Position numbers and translations under genes: made by a program. The notes under the pieces are model-generated. The model was not told the DNA's origin. It ran no database searches and saw only the letters and a program-made list of their open reading frames with translations. A stretch of 64,000 nucleotides of DNA, taken from NCBI RefSeq assembly GCF_013403245.1, contig NZ_JACBNQ010000015.1, forward strand, positions 23,858 through 87,857, written 5' to 3'. Origin of the DNA: Sedimentibacter hydroxybenzoicus DSM 7310 (GTDB taxonomy: Bacteria; Bacillota; Clostridia; Tissierellales; Sedimentibacteraceae). Below, one piece after another: positions 25,910 to 34,954 of this stretch (positions within the stretch are counted from its first letter, which is position 1; each line of letters begins with the position of its first letter).

Positions 25910-26614
25910 ATGATTGAAGATAGCATGCATTCCTTAAACCGGGAAAAAAATATATTAAAAGCTGATATCTATCAATATAATACTCTGTCCGACGGAGCCA
26001 AAAAAGTCTATACAAATGATGATGAATTAATCAAGTACGGCAACAGAGGCATTCTTGATCCCGACGATGTCTCCTATTACGAATTATTTATTAACGGAGT
26101 ACTGCAGCCGAGGGTTAATTATGAAATTCAAAAAGGCATTCTCACTCTTAAAACTGAGGATGTCCCCATAAAGGATTCTCCCATTATTATTTCTTTTATT
26201 ATTTTTGAAGTACCCCCTCCTTCCTTCATAATTCCCGGCGGCTGTCCAGGTTGTGCAGACAATACCGTCCGGAGGTTAAAGCCTGCTCAAAATATTATCT
26301 CGGGCCCTGTAAACGCAACTGCTTATGAAGTCAATACATGGAGGGTTGAAATAAAAATATCTGATCCGGATGTCAATACCGTGTCTTGTGTTCTGATAAA
26401 ATATCTTTTATTCATTGATTATATCAAATGTATAAAAGTCATCCATATTTCTCATGGAGCAGCAGAAATATCATGCGGTGAAATCCTCTGGAAAATTGAT
26501 AGGCTGAGAAAATCAGATACCGCAGTTCTTGTGTTGGACATCACAGGCTGCTTCTGCCGAAACGAACCGGCAAATCTAGGTATTGCCTCAGGGGTTGGGT
26601 GTAAAATATGTTAG
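25910..26614 (+). CDS. Two-part DUF4183-like protein
   Basis: 234-residue protein. The N-terminal ~100 residues repeat the DUF4183 layout ([20 protein letters not shown]); a short linker with [11 protein letters not shown] follows. The C-terminal ~120 residues ([17 protein letters not shown]...) form a separate unrecognised domain with several cysteines and a CFCRNEP motif. ATG 25910 is chosen over GTG 25901 because TGAGGTGGT lies at the right distance. No signal peptide. It follows the first DUF4183 gene in the same direction and probably builds the same structure. Confidence 0.7.
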   Translation: MIEDSMHSLNREKNILKADIYQYNTLSDGAKKVYTNDDELIKYGNRGILDPDDVSYYELFINGVLQPRVNYEIQKGILTLKTEDVPIKDSPIIISFIIFEVPPPSFIIPGGCPGCADNTVRRLKPAQNIISGPVNATAYEVNTWRVEIKISDPDVNTVSCVLIKYLLFIDYIKCIKVIHISHGAAEISCGEILWKIDRLRKSDTAVLVLDITGCFCRNEPANLGIASGVGCKIC

Positions 26615-26644
26615 GTATAAAATATATTGATAGGAGTTTTATCT

Positions 26645-27016
26645 ATGGGCGTCAATACAAAACTTATGAGTATCGTTTTTAATTTAGAAGATCCATTATT
26701 AACAAGAGAATATCCGTCTGATATTGTCTTGTTCCGAACCTTTACCACACTTCAGACAAATACACCTATATGGACACCCGGTGCCGGTAAAAGTATTTAT
26801 CTCACTGCATTGCAGGTCTCTGCCCCTGCTCCGCTGGTTGTACAGTTAAACAGAGGAAGTAATGACACCTTTATGTCAATAGCTCTTACCACTACTCTCG
26901 CCACTTATGGGCTAAGCTTTCCGTCCCCGATTGAATTTAATCCTGATGAGGTAATCTCCGTTACAACCGGCAGTGCTGGGACGGTCAATATTACCCTTCT
27001 GGGCTACGAGCTTTGA
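26645..27016 (+). CDS. Beta-rich structural protein, paralogous to the next gene
   Basis: 123-residue protein without signal peptide. The core WTPGAGKSIYLTALQVSAPA and C-terminal VNITLLGYEL closely match WTPEPQKSIYLTSVQVSAPL and ITVSGYEA of the following gene, so the two share one beta-sandwich-like domain. ATG 26645 lies 8 bases after TAGGAG; TTG 26627 is less likely. Not a recognised family. Position in the DUF4183 cluster suggests a spore- or cell-surface structural role, but phage-tail-like origin cannot be excluded. Confidence 0.65.
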   Translation: MGVNTKLMSIVFNLEDPLLTREYPSDIVLFRTFTTLQTNTPIWTPGAGKSIYLTALQVSAPAPLVVQLNRGSNDTFMSIALTTTLATYGLSFPSPIEFNPDEVISVTTGSAGTVNITLLGYEL

Positions 27017-27046
27017 TGCATTGCAGGCACTTAAAGGAGAGATATA

Positions 27047-27895
27047 ATGGAACAAATATTGTTAACTATAAAGGAAAGCTCCGATGTAATCAATTATTAC
27101 AGTCTGGGTATACAATCTTCAAAGACAATTCTCTGGACACCGGAACCGCAAAAGAGTATTTATCTCACCTCTGTCCAGGTATCCGCTCCGTTGGCAGCAT
27201 CCATTTTATTCAGCGATGATAATACGGATTTTTTATCTCTGAGGATAACACAGCCCTTTGGTACTGTAAGTCAGGTGTTTCCTTCAGAATACAGGCTTAC
27301 GACCGGTAATCCTCTTAAGCTGAGTACTTCTGATGAAGAAATATCATGTAATACTTCCGGTGCCGTAACCGCTGCTCAGGCTGCCTATAACGGCAGAAGT
27401 GACTTTACCAATGTCAATAATGCAACAGGTCTTGCCAACGGGACACTTGCTTCTCTGAACTCAGCCCTGATTAATCAGACCGGAGGACGGCTTGTCCTGG
27501 GATACAGCCTGCTGCCGGCACAATATAAGTATCTGGAAATTGAACAGGTTATAATAAAATATTATTGCCGTCTTAACCTGACTCTTGCCGTGGGTGTCAG
27601 TTCCATGATTCTTTACTGGCGGCCGGATACCAATGCGGGTTGGATTGAATTGCAACAAATAAGTCTGTCTATAATAGGATCCGCAAACTATTTAAGCAAC
27701 CCTATAGAACACGATATCACAGATGCTGTACGTGAAGCATCTGACCCCTGGGATGTAATCAATAATTTACAAACATCCTTTGTGGGCTCTCATACCGGTC
27801 TGGGTCTCGGAAACACCGTGCAGCTGGATGCCATAGAAATTGAAATATGTGTGGCAGGTAAAAATCAGATTACGGTTTCCGGATACGAAGCTTAG
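27047..27895 (+). CDS. 282-aa beta-rich structural protein with inserted domain
   Basis: Shares the N-terminal SIYLTSVQVSAP module and the terminal GYE motif with the preceding 123-residue protein, but has ~150 extra residues between them (YNGRSDFTNVNNATGLANG..., then a jelly-roll-like stretch VSSMILYWRPDTNAGWIEL). No signal peptide or membrane segment. ATG 27047 lies behind AAAGGAGAG, 30 bases after the preceding gene, so the pair is co-transcribed. Unknown function; last gene of the DUF4183 cluster. Confidence 0.65.
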   Translation: MEQILLTIKESSDVINYYSLGIQSSKTILWTPEPQKSIYLTSVQVSAPLAASILFSDDNTDFLSLRITQPFGTVSQVFPSEYRLTTGNPLKLSTSDEEISCNTSGAVTAAQAAYNGRSDFTNVNNATGLANGTLASLNSALINQTGGRLVLGYSLLPAQYKYLEIEQVIIKYYCRLNLTLAVGVSSMILYWRPDTNAGWIELQQISLSIIGSANYLSNPIEHDITDAVREASDPWDVINNLQTSFVGSHTGLGLGNTVQLDAIEIEICVAGKNQITVSGYEA

Positions 27896-27953
27896 CTGAA
27901 ATTCACCCCGGATTACAAAAATAATTATTGACAAGTTTTAAACAATTTGATAG

Positions 27954-27989
27954 AGTGATAATTGAATTATCGGTATTTTAATTATCACT
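27954..27989. promoter_or_regulatory. Inverted repeat before the second tetR gene
   Basis: AGTGATAATT and AATTATCACT arms followed by TTTTATTTTTG. It could terminate the DUF4183 cluster or be the operator of the TetR gene, since TTGACA lies just upstream (27930-27935). Confidence 0.5.
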
Positions 27990-28028
27990 TTTTATTTTTG
28001 TTTATTTAATTTAATGGAGGTTAAATAA

Positions 28029-28643
28029 ATGTCCAAACCGGATCTTTCCATCGACCCGCGTATAATGGAAAGCGCAAAAAAAGAATTCCTTGCTCACGGC
28101 TTTGAAAAGGCTTCGTTGAAGGCAATATGTGAGGATGCCGGAGTTACCACAGGCGCGCTGTACAAAAGATATACAGGAAAGGAAGAATTGTTCTGCGCCG
28201 TAGTAGACGACACGGTCAAGGCCCTGAATGCTTTTATGGAAATGCGAAGCTCCGCTGTTGTGAGTGAGCTGTCAGATGAAGCTCTCATCAAGGCATGGGA
28301 GATGAATGAAAGCATGCTGCCCTGGCTGGAGTATCTCTATCGTTATCATGACGGCTTTGTTCTTCTGATTGCATGTGCGGCAGGAACCAGGTATGCCAAT
28401 TTTCAGCACGACTTCGCAGAGTCAATGACAGTTAAAACCCATGAATATTTTACGGAAGCAAAAAGGCGTGGTCTGACTGATGCAGATATCTCCATGGAGG
28501 AAATGCATATACTGCTTTCGGCATTCTGGACAACAGTATGCGAGCCCTTCATTCACGGTTATACATGGGAGCAGATGGAAGCACATTCTGAAATTATCTG
28601 CAAGCTGTTCAACTGGAATAAGGTCTTAGGTTTTACGGAATAA
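28029..28643 (+). CDS. TetR-family transcriptional regulator (cassette 2)
   Basis: 204-residue TetR protein with HTH at ~14-58 (RIMESAKKEFLAHGFEKASL and AGVTTGALYKRY), clearly paralogous to the regulator at 13663. ATG 28029 lies behind ATGGAGG. It precedes two ABC exporter genes in the same order as cassette 1, and a palindromic site with the same half-site lies between it and the first ABC gene, which supports control of the exporter. The C-terminal ligand domain is diverged from the paralogue, so the inducers may differ. Confidence 0.85.
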   Translation: MSKPDLSIDPRIMESAKKEFLAHGFEKASLKAICEDAGVTTGALYKRYTGKEELFCAVVDDTVKALNAFMEMRSSAVVSELSDEALIKAWEMNESMLPWLEYLYRYHDGFVLLIACAAGTRYANFQHDFAESMTVKTHEYFTEAKRRGLTDADISMEEMHILLSAFWTTVCEPFIHGYTWEQMEAHSEIICKLFNWNKVLGFTE

Positions 28644-28648
28644 AAATA

Positions 28649-28675
28649 AGATTCTCTTACGAGAATTTTTATTTA
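28649..28675 (+). terminator. Short terminator after tetR 2
   Basis: ATTCTC-TTAC-GAGAAT followed by TTTTATTT. Confidence 0.5.
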
Positions 28676-28683
28676 ATCCCACG

Positions 28684-28699
28684 GTTAGTTTAAACTAAC
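28684..28699. promoter_or_regulatory. Predicted TetR operator before ABC gene 3
   Basis: Perfect 16-bp palindrome GTTAGTTTAAACTAAC, preceded by G, giving GGTTAGTTT as at 14295. It lies upstream of the ABC start at 28824. Confidence 0.65.
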
Positions 28700-28771
28700 A
28701 TAAAAGTGATAAATAAAAATTAAATTATATAAGGAAGGGCGACACACCTCTTTTTAACAGAGTGAATCTCT

Positions 28772-28795
28772 GCGGGACAGGAGGAATGTCCCCGC
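28772..28795 (+). promoter_or_regulatory. Leader hairpin before ABC gene 3
   Basis: GGGACA and TGTCCC enclose GGAGGAA in the 5' leader of the ABC gene. It could affect translation or be incidental. Confidence 0.3.
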
Positions 28796-28823
28796 CACAA
28801 TTTATAAAACAAGGAGGGTTATT

Positions 28824-30593
28824 TTGTTCAAAACAGTATTGGAATACACCGGTGAACACCGGAAAACCACTTACGCCGCCGTTGCGGCAATGCTTGCAGG
28901 CATGATCATGCAGGTGCTTCCGTTCTGGTTTATCTACCGGATCATCAGACCGCTGTTGATGCGCCAGACCGTTACAACAGGGTATGTTATCTTCAACATT
29001 GCAGCAATTGCAATATGCTTGTCACTGTATGCGGTGCTGTATATGTGGGGGCTTTCTCTGTCTCATAATGCAGCCTACAACACTCTGAAAAACCTGCGTA
29101 TATCTCTGCAGGGCAAGCTTGAGAATCTGCCGCTGGGTATAATTCAGGAAAAAGGTGTGGGAGCTGTAAAGAAAATGTTCATAGACGACGTTGAAACCAT
29201 TGAGCTGCCCTTAGCTCACGCCATACCGGAGGGTATTGCCAACATTACAATCCCCGTGCTGGTGTTTGCAGGCATGTTTGCCGCCGACTGGCGGCTGGCA
29301 CTCTTAGCACTGGCTTCTCTGCCTCTTGGCATGCTCGCCATGGGAATTATGTTCAAAGCCGGCACAAGCAAGATGGATGACTATTACAAATCGGCACAAA
29401 AGATGAACAAGACCATCGTTGAGTATATCAACGGCATGGAGGTTGTGAAGGTATTCAACAGGGACGGAGAATCCTACAAGCGCTATGAAAATGACATAAA
29501 AAATTATCGCGACTTCACACTGGCGTGGTACAGAACGTGCTGGCCGTGGATGGCTATTTATTACAGCATCGTACCATGCGTGGCACTTTTTGTACTGCCT
29601 GTGGGATCATACTTTGTATTGCAGGGATATTCGACTCTGCCTGATTTAGCACTCGTACTATGCATGTCCTTTGGTGTCAGCGCACCTCTTTTAAAGGTAA
29701 TGAACTTTTTCCCCACCATGGTGCGTATTAATTATACGGTAAACAACCTGGAGCAGATGATGAGCGAACCGCCCGTACAGCAGTCGGATGCGTCATTTAC
29801 AGGCAAGGATTACGGCATACAATTTGAGGACGTACGCTTTGCTTACAAGGAAGCAGAGGTACTCCACAGAATTAACCTGATTATCCCCGAGGGCAGTCTG
29901 ACGGCTCTTGTAGGAGAATCGGGCAGCGGAAAAAGCACGCTTGCCAAGCTGCTGGTACATTTTTACGATGTAACAGGCGGTGCAGTGAAAATAGGCGGAC
30001 AGGATATACAACATATGAGTCTTGAAGCCCTTAACAATCAGATTTCCTACGTGGCTCAGGAGCAGTTTCTTTTTAACATAAGCCTTTTGGAAAATATCAG
30101 ACTGGGCAAGCCTGATGCCACAGATGAAGAGGTAATGGCAGCTGCTGAAAAGGCACAGTGCGGCGAATTTTTGGCAAGGCTGGAAAAGGGCATCCACACC
30201 ATGGCAGGTGACGGAGGCAAGCAGCTTTCCGGCGGCGAACGTCAGCGTATATCTCTGGCCCGCGCCATACTGAAAAATGCTCCGATAGTAGTGCTTGACG
30301 AGGCAACTGCATTTATGGACCCGGAGAACGAGGAAAAGATGAACGACGCCATCGCAGAGGTCATCCGGGGCAAGACGGTTATAGTTATAGCTCACCGTCT
30401 GCATTCCATAGTCAACGCAGACCAGATCTGTGTTTTGGATGCGGGAAATTTAATTGATGCCGGAACTCATGATGAACTGCTTTCAACCTGCCCCGCTTAT
30501 CAAAAGCTCTGGCGTGCTGCCGAGAGCAGTGCTCAGTGGAAGGTCAGCACAGAAGAGATGAAAGAAACACAAAGGGAGGTGGAATCTGTATGA
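28824..30593 (+). CDS. ABC exporter half-transporter (cassette 2, subunit A)
   Basis: 589-residue permease-ATPase fusion: six membrane helices in ~1-310, Walker A GESGSGKST (~364), signature LSGGERQ (~469), Walker B IVVLDEATAFMD. The start is TTG 28824 behind AAGGAGGG; there is no ATG nearby. It overlaps the next ABC gene by 4 bases. Paralogous to the gene at 14339, with the same variant 'DEATAxxDPENE' sequence. With the next gene it should form a heterodimeric exporter regulated by the upstream TetR protein. The substrate is unknown; related YbtPQ/IrtAB-type transporters handle siderophores or drugs. Confidence 0.85.
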   Translation: MFKTVLEYTGEHRKTTYAAVAAMLAGMIMQVLPFWFIYRIIRPLLMRQTVTTGYVIFNIAAIAICLSLYAVLYMWGLSLSHNAAYNTLKNLRISLQGKLENLPLGIIQEKGVGAVKKMFIDDVETIELPLAHAIPEGIANITIPVLVFAGMFAADWRLALLALASLPLGMLAMGIMFKAGTSKMDDYYKSAQKMNKTIVEYINGMEVVKVFNRDGESYKRYENDIKNYRDFTLAWYRTCWPWMAIYYSIVPCVALFVLPVGSYFVLQGYSTLPDLALVLCMSFGVSAPLLKVMNFFPTMVRINYTVNNLEQMMSEPPVQQSDASFTGKDYGIQFEDVRFAYKEAEVLHRINLIIPEGSLTALVGESGSGKSTLAKLLVHFYDVTGGAVKIGGQDIQHMSLEALNNQISYVAQEQFLFNISLLENIRLGKPDATDEEVMAAAEKAQCGEFLARLEKGIHTMAGDGGKQLSGGERQRISLARAILKNAPIVVLDEATAFMDPENEEKMNDAIAEVIRGKTVIVIAHRLHSIVNADQICVLDAGNLIDAGTHDELLSTCPAYQKLWRAAESSAQWKVSTEEMKETQREVESV

Positions 30594-32362
30594 CAGCTTT
30601 AATGAAACGAATTTTTATGGCTTCCGGAAAATATAAGGGCAGGATTGCTCTGGCATTTGTATTTTCTTTTTTAAAGGGTCTTTTGAAAAACATGCCCATA
30701 GCCCTGGGGTTTTTCGTTCTGGCAGCCTTTTATAACGGCACTGCGACCACAGAGCTGTGTATACGTATAGGTATTGCTCTGATTGTAATTATACTGCTTC
30801 AGATTCTGTTCCAGAACATTGCAGACAGGCTGCAATCTGCGGCAGGCTACCTGCTTTTTGCCGACAAGCGCATGGAGCTTGGAGCGCATCTGAGAAAGAT
30901 GCCCATGGGATACTTTACGGAGGGCAACATCGGTAAAATCAGCTCGGTTCTTTCAACGGACATGGTATTTATAGAGGAAAACTGCATGACTGTATTAGCC
31001 GACATGATGAACTATATATTTTCTCAGATTATAATGCTGGCATTCCTGTTTTTCTTCAACCCGTGGATCGGTATTGCGGGAGTGGTTGTAACATTTATGA
31101 TTCTTCTGTTAGGAAGAGGATTAAAGAAAGAAGCTATGGAGGATTCCGCCATCAGGCAGGAGCAGCTTGGTATCCTGACTGATGCAGTTTTAGACTTTAC
31201 CGAGGGCATCGGTATAATTAAGAGCTACAACATGCTGGGAGAGAAATCCAAAACCCTGACCGACAGCTTTAAGGAGGTTTGCCGCACCAGCATAGAATTT
31301 GAAGAAAACCATACTCCATGGCAGCGCGGGCTAAACCTGATTTACAGTCTCGGCGTAACCGCCGTGATTGCACTTTCCGCATTTTTGTATTTTAAAGGAA
31401 CTATGGATACCCCATACATGATAGGTATCATGCTCTTTGTATTTGACCTTTTCGGACCTCTCAAGGCACTGTACGGACAGAGTGCAAGGCTGACGGTTAT
31501 GAACAGCTGCATGGACCGCATCGAGGAGGTTTTTGCGCAGAAGGAGCTGCCGGACAACGGTGTACGTACCATTCCCGAAAGTACATCCGGACCCCAGGTG
31601 CAGTTTGAAAATGTCAGCTTTGCATACGGTGAAAAGAATGTGCTGAACAATATTTCCTTCAGTCTTGAAAAAAATAAGATGCTTGCTCTCGTAGGACCCT
31701 CCGGCGGCGGAAAATCCACAATCGCAAGCCTGCTGGCACGCTTCTGGGATATTAAATCCGGAAAAATCCTGGTACGTGGTCAGGATGTGCGTGACGTTCC
31801 TCTCAGCAACCTCATGGATCATATAAGCATGGTGTTCCAGCGGGTGTATTTGTTTCAGGACACCATTTACAACAACATCATTATGGGCAGACCCACTGCC
31901 GGCCGCGACGAGGTAATAGAAGCTGCAAAGAAAGCCCGCTGCTACGACTTTATCATGGCACTGCCCGACGGCTTTGAAACAATCGTTGGCGAAGGCGGCG
32001 CAAGCCTTTCCGGAGGTGAGCAGCAGCGTATCTCAATTGCCCGCTGCATACTGAAGGACGCTCTCATAGTAATCCTGGATGAAGCAACCGCCAGCGTGGA
32101 TGCCGACAATGAAAGCTACATCCAACAGGCCATAAGCGAGCTCTGCAAGGGTAAGACACTGCTTGTCATTGCCCACAGACTGAATACCATCCGTCATGCG
32201 GACAAAATACTGGTAATATCGGACGGAAAAATTGCAGAGCAGGGCACACATGAGGAGCTCATGCATACAGGCGGCATCTACAAGCACTTTGTAACCGCAA
32301 GAGAAAACAGCAGGGGCTGGAGCAGAAACAGGGGCTGCTTCTGCCAAAATTCGTCGGCGTAG
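30590..32362 (+). CDS. ABC exporter half-transporter (cassette 2, subunit B)
   Basis: 590-residue half-transporter starting at ATG 30590, which overlaps the upstream TGA and lies behind AGGGAGGTGG. Walker A GPSGGGKST (~367), signature LSGGEQQ (~473), Walker B IVILDEATASVD and IAHR are intact. The last ~12 residues (RNRGCFCQNSSA) are unlike the paralogue, which ends GWKLGA: the 3' end runs into the remains of a MATE transporter gene read in another frame, so a deletion has fused the two. The catalytic domains are unaffected, so the exporter is likely functional. Partner of the 589-residue protein. Confidence 0.85.
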   Translation: MTALMKRIFMASGKYKGRIALAFVFSFLKGLLKNMPIALGFFVLAAFYNGTATTELCIRIGIALIVIILLQILFQNIADRLQSAAGYLLFADKRMELGAHLRKMPMGYFTEGNIGKISSVLSTDMVFIEENCMTVLADMMNYIFSQIIMLAFLFFFNPWIGIAGVVVTFMILLLGRGLKKEAMEDSAIRQEQLGILTDAVLDFTEGIGIIKSYNMLGEKSKTLTDSFKEVCRTSIEFEENHTPWQRGLNLIYSLGVTAVIALSAFLYFKGTMDTPYMIGIMLFVFDLFGPLKALYGQSARLTVMNSCMDRIEEVFAQKELPDNGVRTIPESTSGPQVQFENVSFAYGEKNVLNNISFSLEKNKMLALVGPSGGGKSTIASLLARFWDIKSGKILVRGQDVRDVPLSNLMDHISMVFQRVYLFQDTIYNNIIMGRPTAGRDEVIEAAKKARCYDFIMALPDGFETIVGEGGASLSGGEQQRISIARCILKDALIVILDEATASVDADNESYIQQAISELCKGKTLLVIAHRLNTIRHADKILVISDGKIAEQGTHEELMHTGGIYKHFVTARENSRGWSRNRGCFCQNSSA

Positions 32363-32481
32363 GCGGCATATATTACGGCTCTCTCGTAATTGACACAATT
32401 ATCGTTCTGTGGACAATGCTGATGGTAAAGAAGGAATTTAACAGCTTGAGAGAAAGAAAAAATGCTTCAGCGGGGGCATAA
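32335..32481 (+). pseudogene. C-terminal remnant of a MATE-family efflux transporter
   Basis: In the +1 frame relative to the ABC gene end: LLLPKFVGVGGIYYGSLVID, then TIIVLWTMLMVKKEF..., ending in TAA 32481. This looks like the last membrane helix and tail of a multidrug MATE transporter; the rest is deleted. It overlaps the final 28 bases of the ABC gene. Confidence 0.6.
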
Positions 32482-32532
32482 CCTCCCGCTGTAACCGGTA
32501 TTACAAATCGTATAGACAGTGTTTTTCAAGTT

Positions 32533-33675
32533 TTATTCCTTATTAAAAATATCAATATATCTTTTATAAACAAATATTTTCTTACGTTTACGATTGTCAA
32601 GATTATTTAATATTCCCTCTTCAAAAAGTCTTTCAAGCAAGCGTCCGCTTGTTGCAACACTCACATTTAATTTAGTTGCGGCTTCTTCAATACTAATGGT
32701 AGGTTTGTCAAATAAGCCTTCATAAATAATCATAGCATTCTCACTGGTACGTCCCATAGCATTTATCTTTTTCAAATCCTCTTCTCTGAGAGTAGTGATA
32801 CTTCTTGCAATATCAACTGCTTCCTGAGCTGTTTCAATAACTCCGGTCAGAAAAAACTTTATCCATGTCTCATAATCTCCTTTTGAATGAATACTGTAAA
32901 GACAATCATAATACGCTTGTTGATTGCGCTTGATGAATTTTGAAATATAAAGCGTTGGCTTGTGCAGAATATCATTTGCCGCTAAATAAAATGCAATCAA
33001 AAGCCTTCCAACTCTGCCGTTACCGTCCAAGAACGGATGAATCATTTCAAATTGACTATGAATAAGTGCTGCTTTGACAAGTGGTGACATCATGTCATCC
33101 TCATGCATGAACTTTTCGAAATTATCTAAGCAGCCATTTAAGTAATCTGCTGAGGGTGGAATATAGCTTGCTGTACTTATAGAATATCCTCCAATCCAGT
33201 TCTGTGATCTTCTGAATTCTCCCGGTGTTTTATTTTCCCCTCTGACACCTTCCATAAGAATGCCATGTATTTCTCTGATAAGTCTTAAAGACAGCGGCAA
33301 GGTTTCCAACCTGTCAAATCCGTAAGTTGTAGCTTTTACATAGTTTTCAATCTCTTTTACATCATTAGGAACTTCATCCGCCATGCCCGCTTCTGCTTTT
33401 ATCAGATCAGAAAAAGTTGCTTGTGTACCTTCAATTTGCGAAGACAAGGCTGCTTCCTTGCGTGCATACATATATACAAAATATCTGGGCGAAATGAGTG
33501 TATCTGTCACTTCATCAAGTCTTCCAATATATCTGTTTGCTTCAGATATTAAATAAATCATTTCATCATCATATTGTATTGATGGGTTTTGCGGCGGCAT
33601 AGGTGCAGGTATAAAACAATTATACTCAGCATTGCCGCTTCCTGCTTTAATTTTTCGTCCTGCTCTGTTTTTCAC
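32533..33675 (-). CDS. Fic-family AMP-transferase-like protein
   Basis: 380-residue Fic protein with the full active-site motif HPFLDGNGRVGRLL (~205-218), in which His deprotonates the target hydroxyl and the NGR part binds phosphates. The N-terminal domain includes SSQIEGTQATF (~75-85), resembling the (S/T)xxxE(G/N) inhibitory helix of class II Fic proteins, and a C-terminal winged helix (SIEEAATKLNVSVATSGRLL). Class II proteins commonly modify proteins by adding AMP and autoregulate. Start at GTG 33675 is favoured because GAGGAGT lies 8 bases upstream; ATG 33690 is the alternative. Three 40-bp-spaced repeats lie upstream, suggesting binding by its own winged helix. The target is unknown. 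Confidence 0.85.
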   Translation of the reverse strand: MKNRAGRKIKAGSGNAEYNCFIPAPMPPQNPSIQYDDEMIYLISEANRYIGRLDEVTDTLISPRYFVYMYARKEAALSSQIEGTQATFSDLIKAEAGMADEVPNDVKEIENYVKATTYGFDRLETLPLSLRLIREIHGILMEGVRGENKTPGEFRRSQNWIGGYSISTASYIPPSADYLNGCLDNFEKFMHEDDMMSPLVKAALIHSQFEMIHPFLDGNGRVGRLLIAFYLAANDILHKPTLYISKFIKRNQQAYYDCLYSIHSKGDYETWIKFFLTGVIETAQEAVDIARSITTLREEDLKKINAMGRTSENAMIIYEGLFDKPTISIEEAATKLNVSVATSGRLLERLFEEGILNNLDNRKRKKIFVYKRYIDIFNKE

Positions 33676-33720
33676 AAAATCACTCCTCATTTTTAACTTT
33701 AAAATGATTATATATTATTT

Positions 33721-33812
33721 TTATTTGCATTTCAATAGTTGAATTGAAAATTAAGTTAATTTATTTGCATTTTTATGCCCCAAATGAAAATACATAATTT
33801 TTATTTGCATTT
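33721..33812. repeat. Three direct repeats with exact 40-bp period upstream of fic
   Basis: TTATTTGCATTT occurs at 33721, 33761 and 33801. The spacing is close to four helical turns, so the copies face the same side of the DNA. They lie 46-138 bases upstream of the Fic start, fitting an operator array. Confidence 0.65.
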
Positions 33813-33821
33813 ATAACAAAA

Positions 33822-33856
33822 ATCGGTTGAGCTATAATTTTTCCAGCTCAACCGAT
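33822..33856 (-). terminator. Terminator of the ilvD-BASS operon
   Basis: ATCGGTTGAGCT and AGCTCAACCGAT form a 12-bp stem; on the minus strand it is followed by TTTTTG. Confidence 0.7.
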
Positions 33857-33948
33857 ATAAATTTACATAACAATTAAAAAGTACCACATTTCATTTCTGA
33901 ACCACTTGCTTGGTCACAGCATAATTGCTCGAAATACGGATAAATCAA

Positions 33949-34908
33949 TCATGCATTATTGGTTTCTTCTTTCTCGTCTTTCATTGCAGCAAAGAAATTA
34001 GCAATTATCGCTCCTGAAATATTATGCCATACACTGAATATTGCACCTGGTATTGTAGCCAGCGGATATTGAGCAAATGCTGTTGCAGCCAAAGATGTTG
34101 CTAAGCCTGAATTTTGCATACCTACTTCGATAGCTATTGTCTTTTGTTTTGATAAGCTTAATCCAAATACTCTAGCTGTAAAGAAGCCTAATAAATATCC
34201 GAAGCTATTGTGTAATATTACAATTGCAATAATTAAAAGTCCGCTGGTCATTAATTTTGCTGAATTTAATGAAACTACGGTAGCAACTATGGCCACAATT
34301 GCTGTTACAGAAACAAGCGGTAAAATCTTAACCAATTTTTCTGTTATTTTTCCAAAGAACTTGTTGATTACAAAACCTAAAGCAATTGGTACAATTACAA
34401 CCTGAACTATAGAAATAAACATACTCATAACATCTACTTCTACAGTTGCCCCTATAAGAAGCTTAGTTATAAACGGAGTTAAAATCGGTGCAAATAAAGT
34501 TGAAAAGCTTGTTATTGTTACAGATAATGCTACATCACCCTTTGCTAAGAAAGTCATAACATTTGAAGATGTTCCGCCGGGACATGTACCTACCAGCACA
34601 ACACCTACTGCTAATTCCGGCGGCAGATTAAATATTTTAACCAATGATAAAGCAATCAGCGGCATAATCGCAAACTGCGACGCAAATCCTATCAATACTT
34701 CTAAAGGTCTGCTTAATACTAATTTAAAATCGTCCAATTTTAAAGTCAGTCCCATACCAAACATTACAATCATTAATAATGGATTAATATAAGATGCCTT
34801 TAAGAAAGAAAATGTTGTCGGCACAAATAATGCTATTGCCGCTATTACTATAACTATATATGCCATGTACTTTCCTACAAAATTACTTAATTTTTCTAAT
34901 ACCCTCAT
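33949..34908 (-). CDS. Bile acid:sodium symporter (BASS) family transporter
   Basis: 319-residue membrane protein with about nine or ten hydrophobic helices. The family motifs VLVGTCPGGTSSNVMTFLAK (~103-122) and EVGMQNSGLA (~255-264) are intact. BASS proteins take up organic anions with sodium; bacterial members move 2-keto acids such as ketopantoate or pyruvate. The start is ATG 34908 behind AGGAGAGGA. It lies 46 bases after ilvD on the same strand, so a substrate or product related to branched-chain 2-keto acids is plausible. That substrate link is inference from context. Confidence 0.82.
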   Translation of the reverse strand: MRVLEKLSNFVGKYMAYIVIVIAAIALFVPTTFSFLKASYINPLLMIVMFGMGLTLKLDDFKLVLSRPLEVLIGFASQFAIMPLIALSLVKIFNLPPELAVGVVLVGTCPGGTSSNVMTFLAKGDVALSVTITSFSTLFAPILTPFITKLLIGATVEVDVMSMFISIVQVVIVPIALGFVINKFFGKITEKLVKILPLVSVTAIVAIVATVVSLNSAKLMTSGLLIIAIVILHNSFGYLLGFFTARVFGLSLSKQKTIAIEVGMQNSGLATSLAATAFAQYPLATIPGAIFSVWHNISGAIIANFFAAMKDEKEETNNA

Positions 34909-34954
34909 TTTAATATCCTCTCCTATTAACATAATTTTAATTTTTGTACATTAA

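Noticed and set aside
33721..33812. 40-bp-spaced repeats as a mini CRISPR array
   Set aside because: Repeats are only 12 bases, AT-rich and three in number, with no cas gene; an operator array explains them better.
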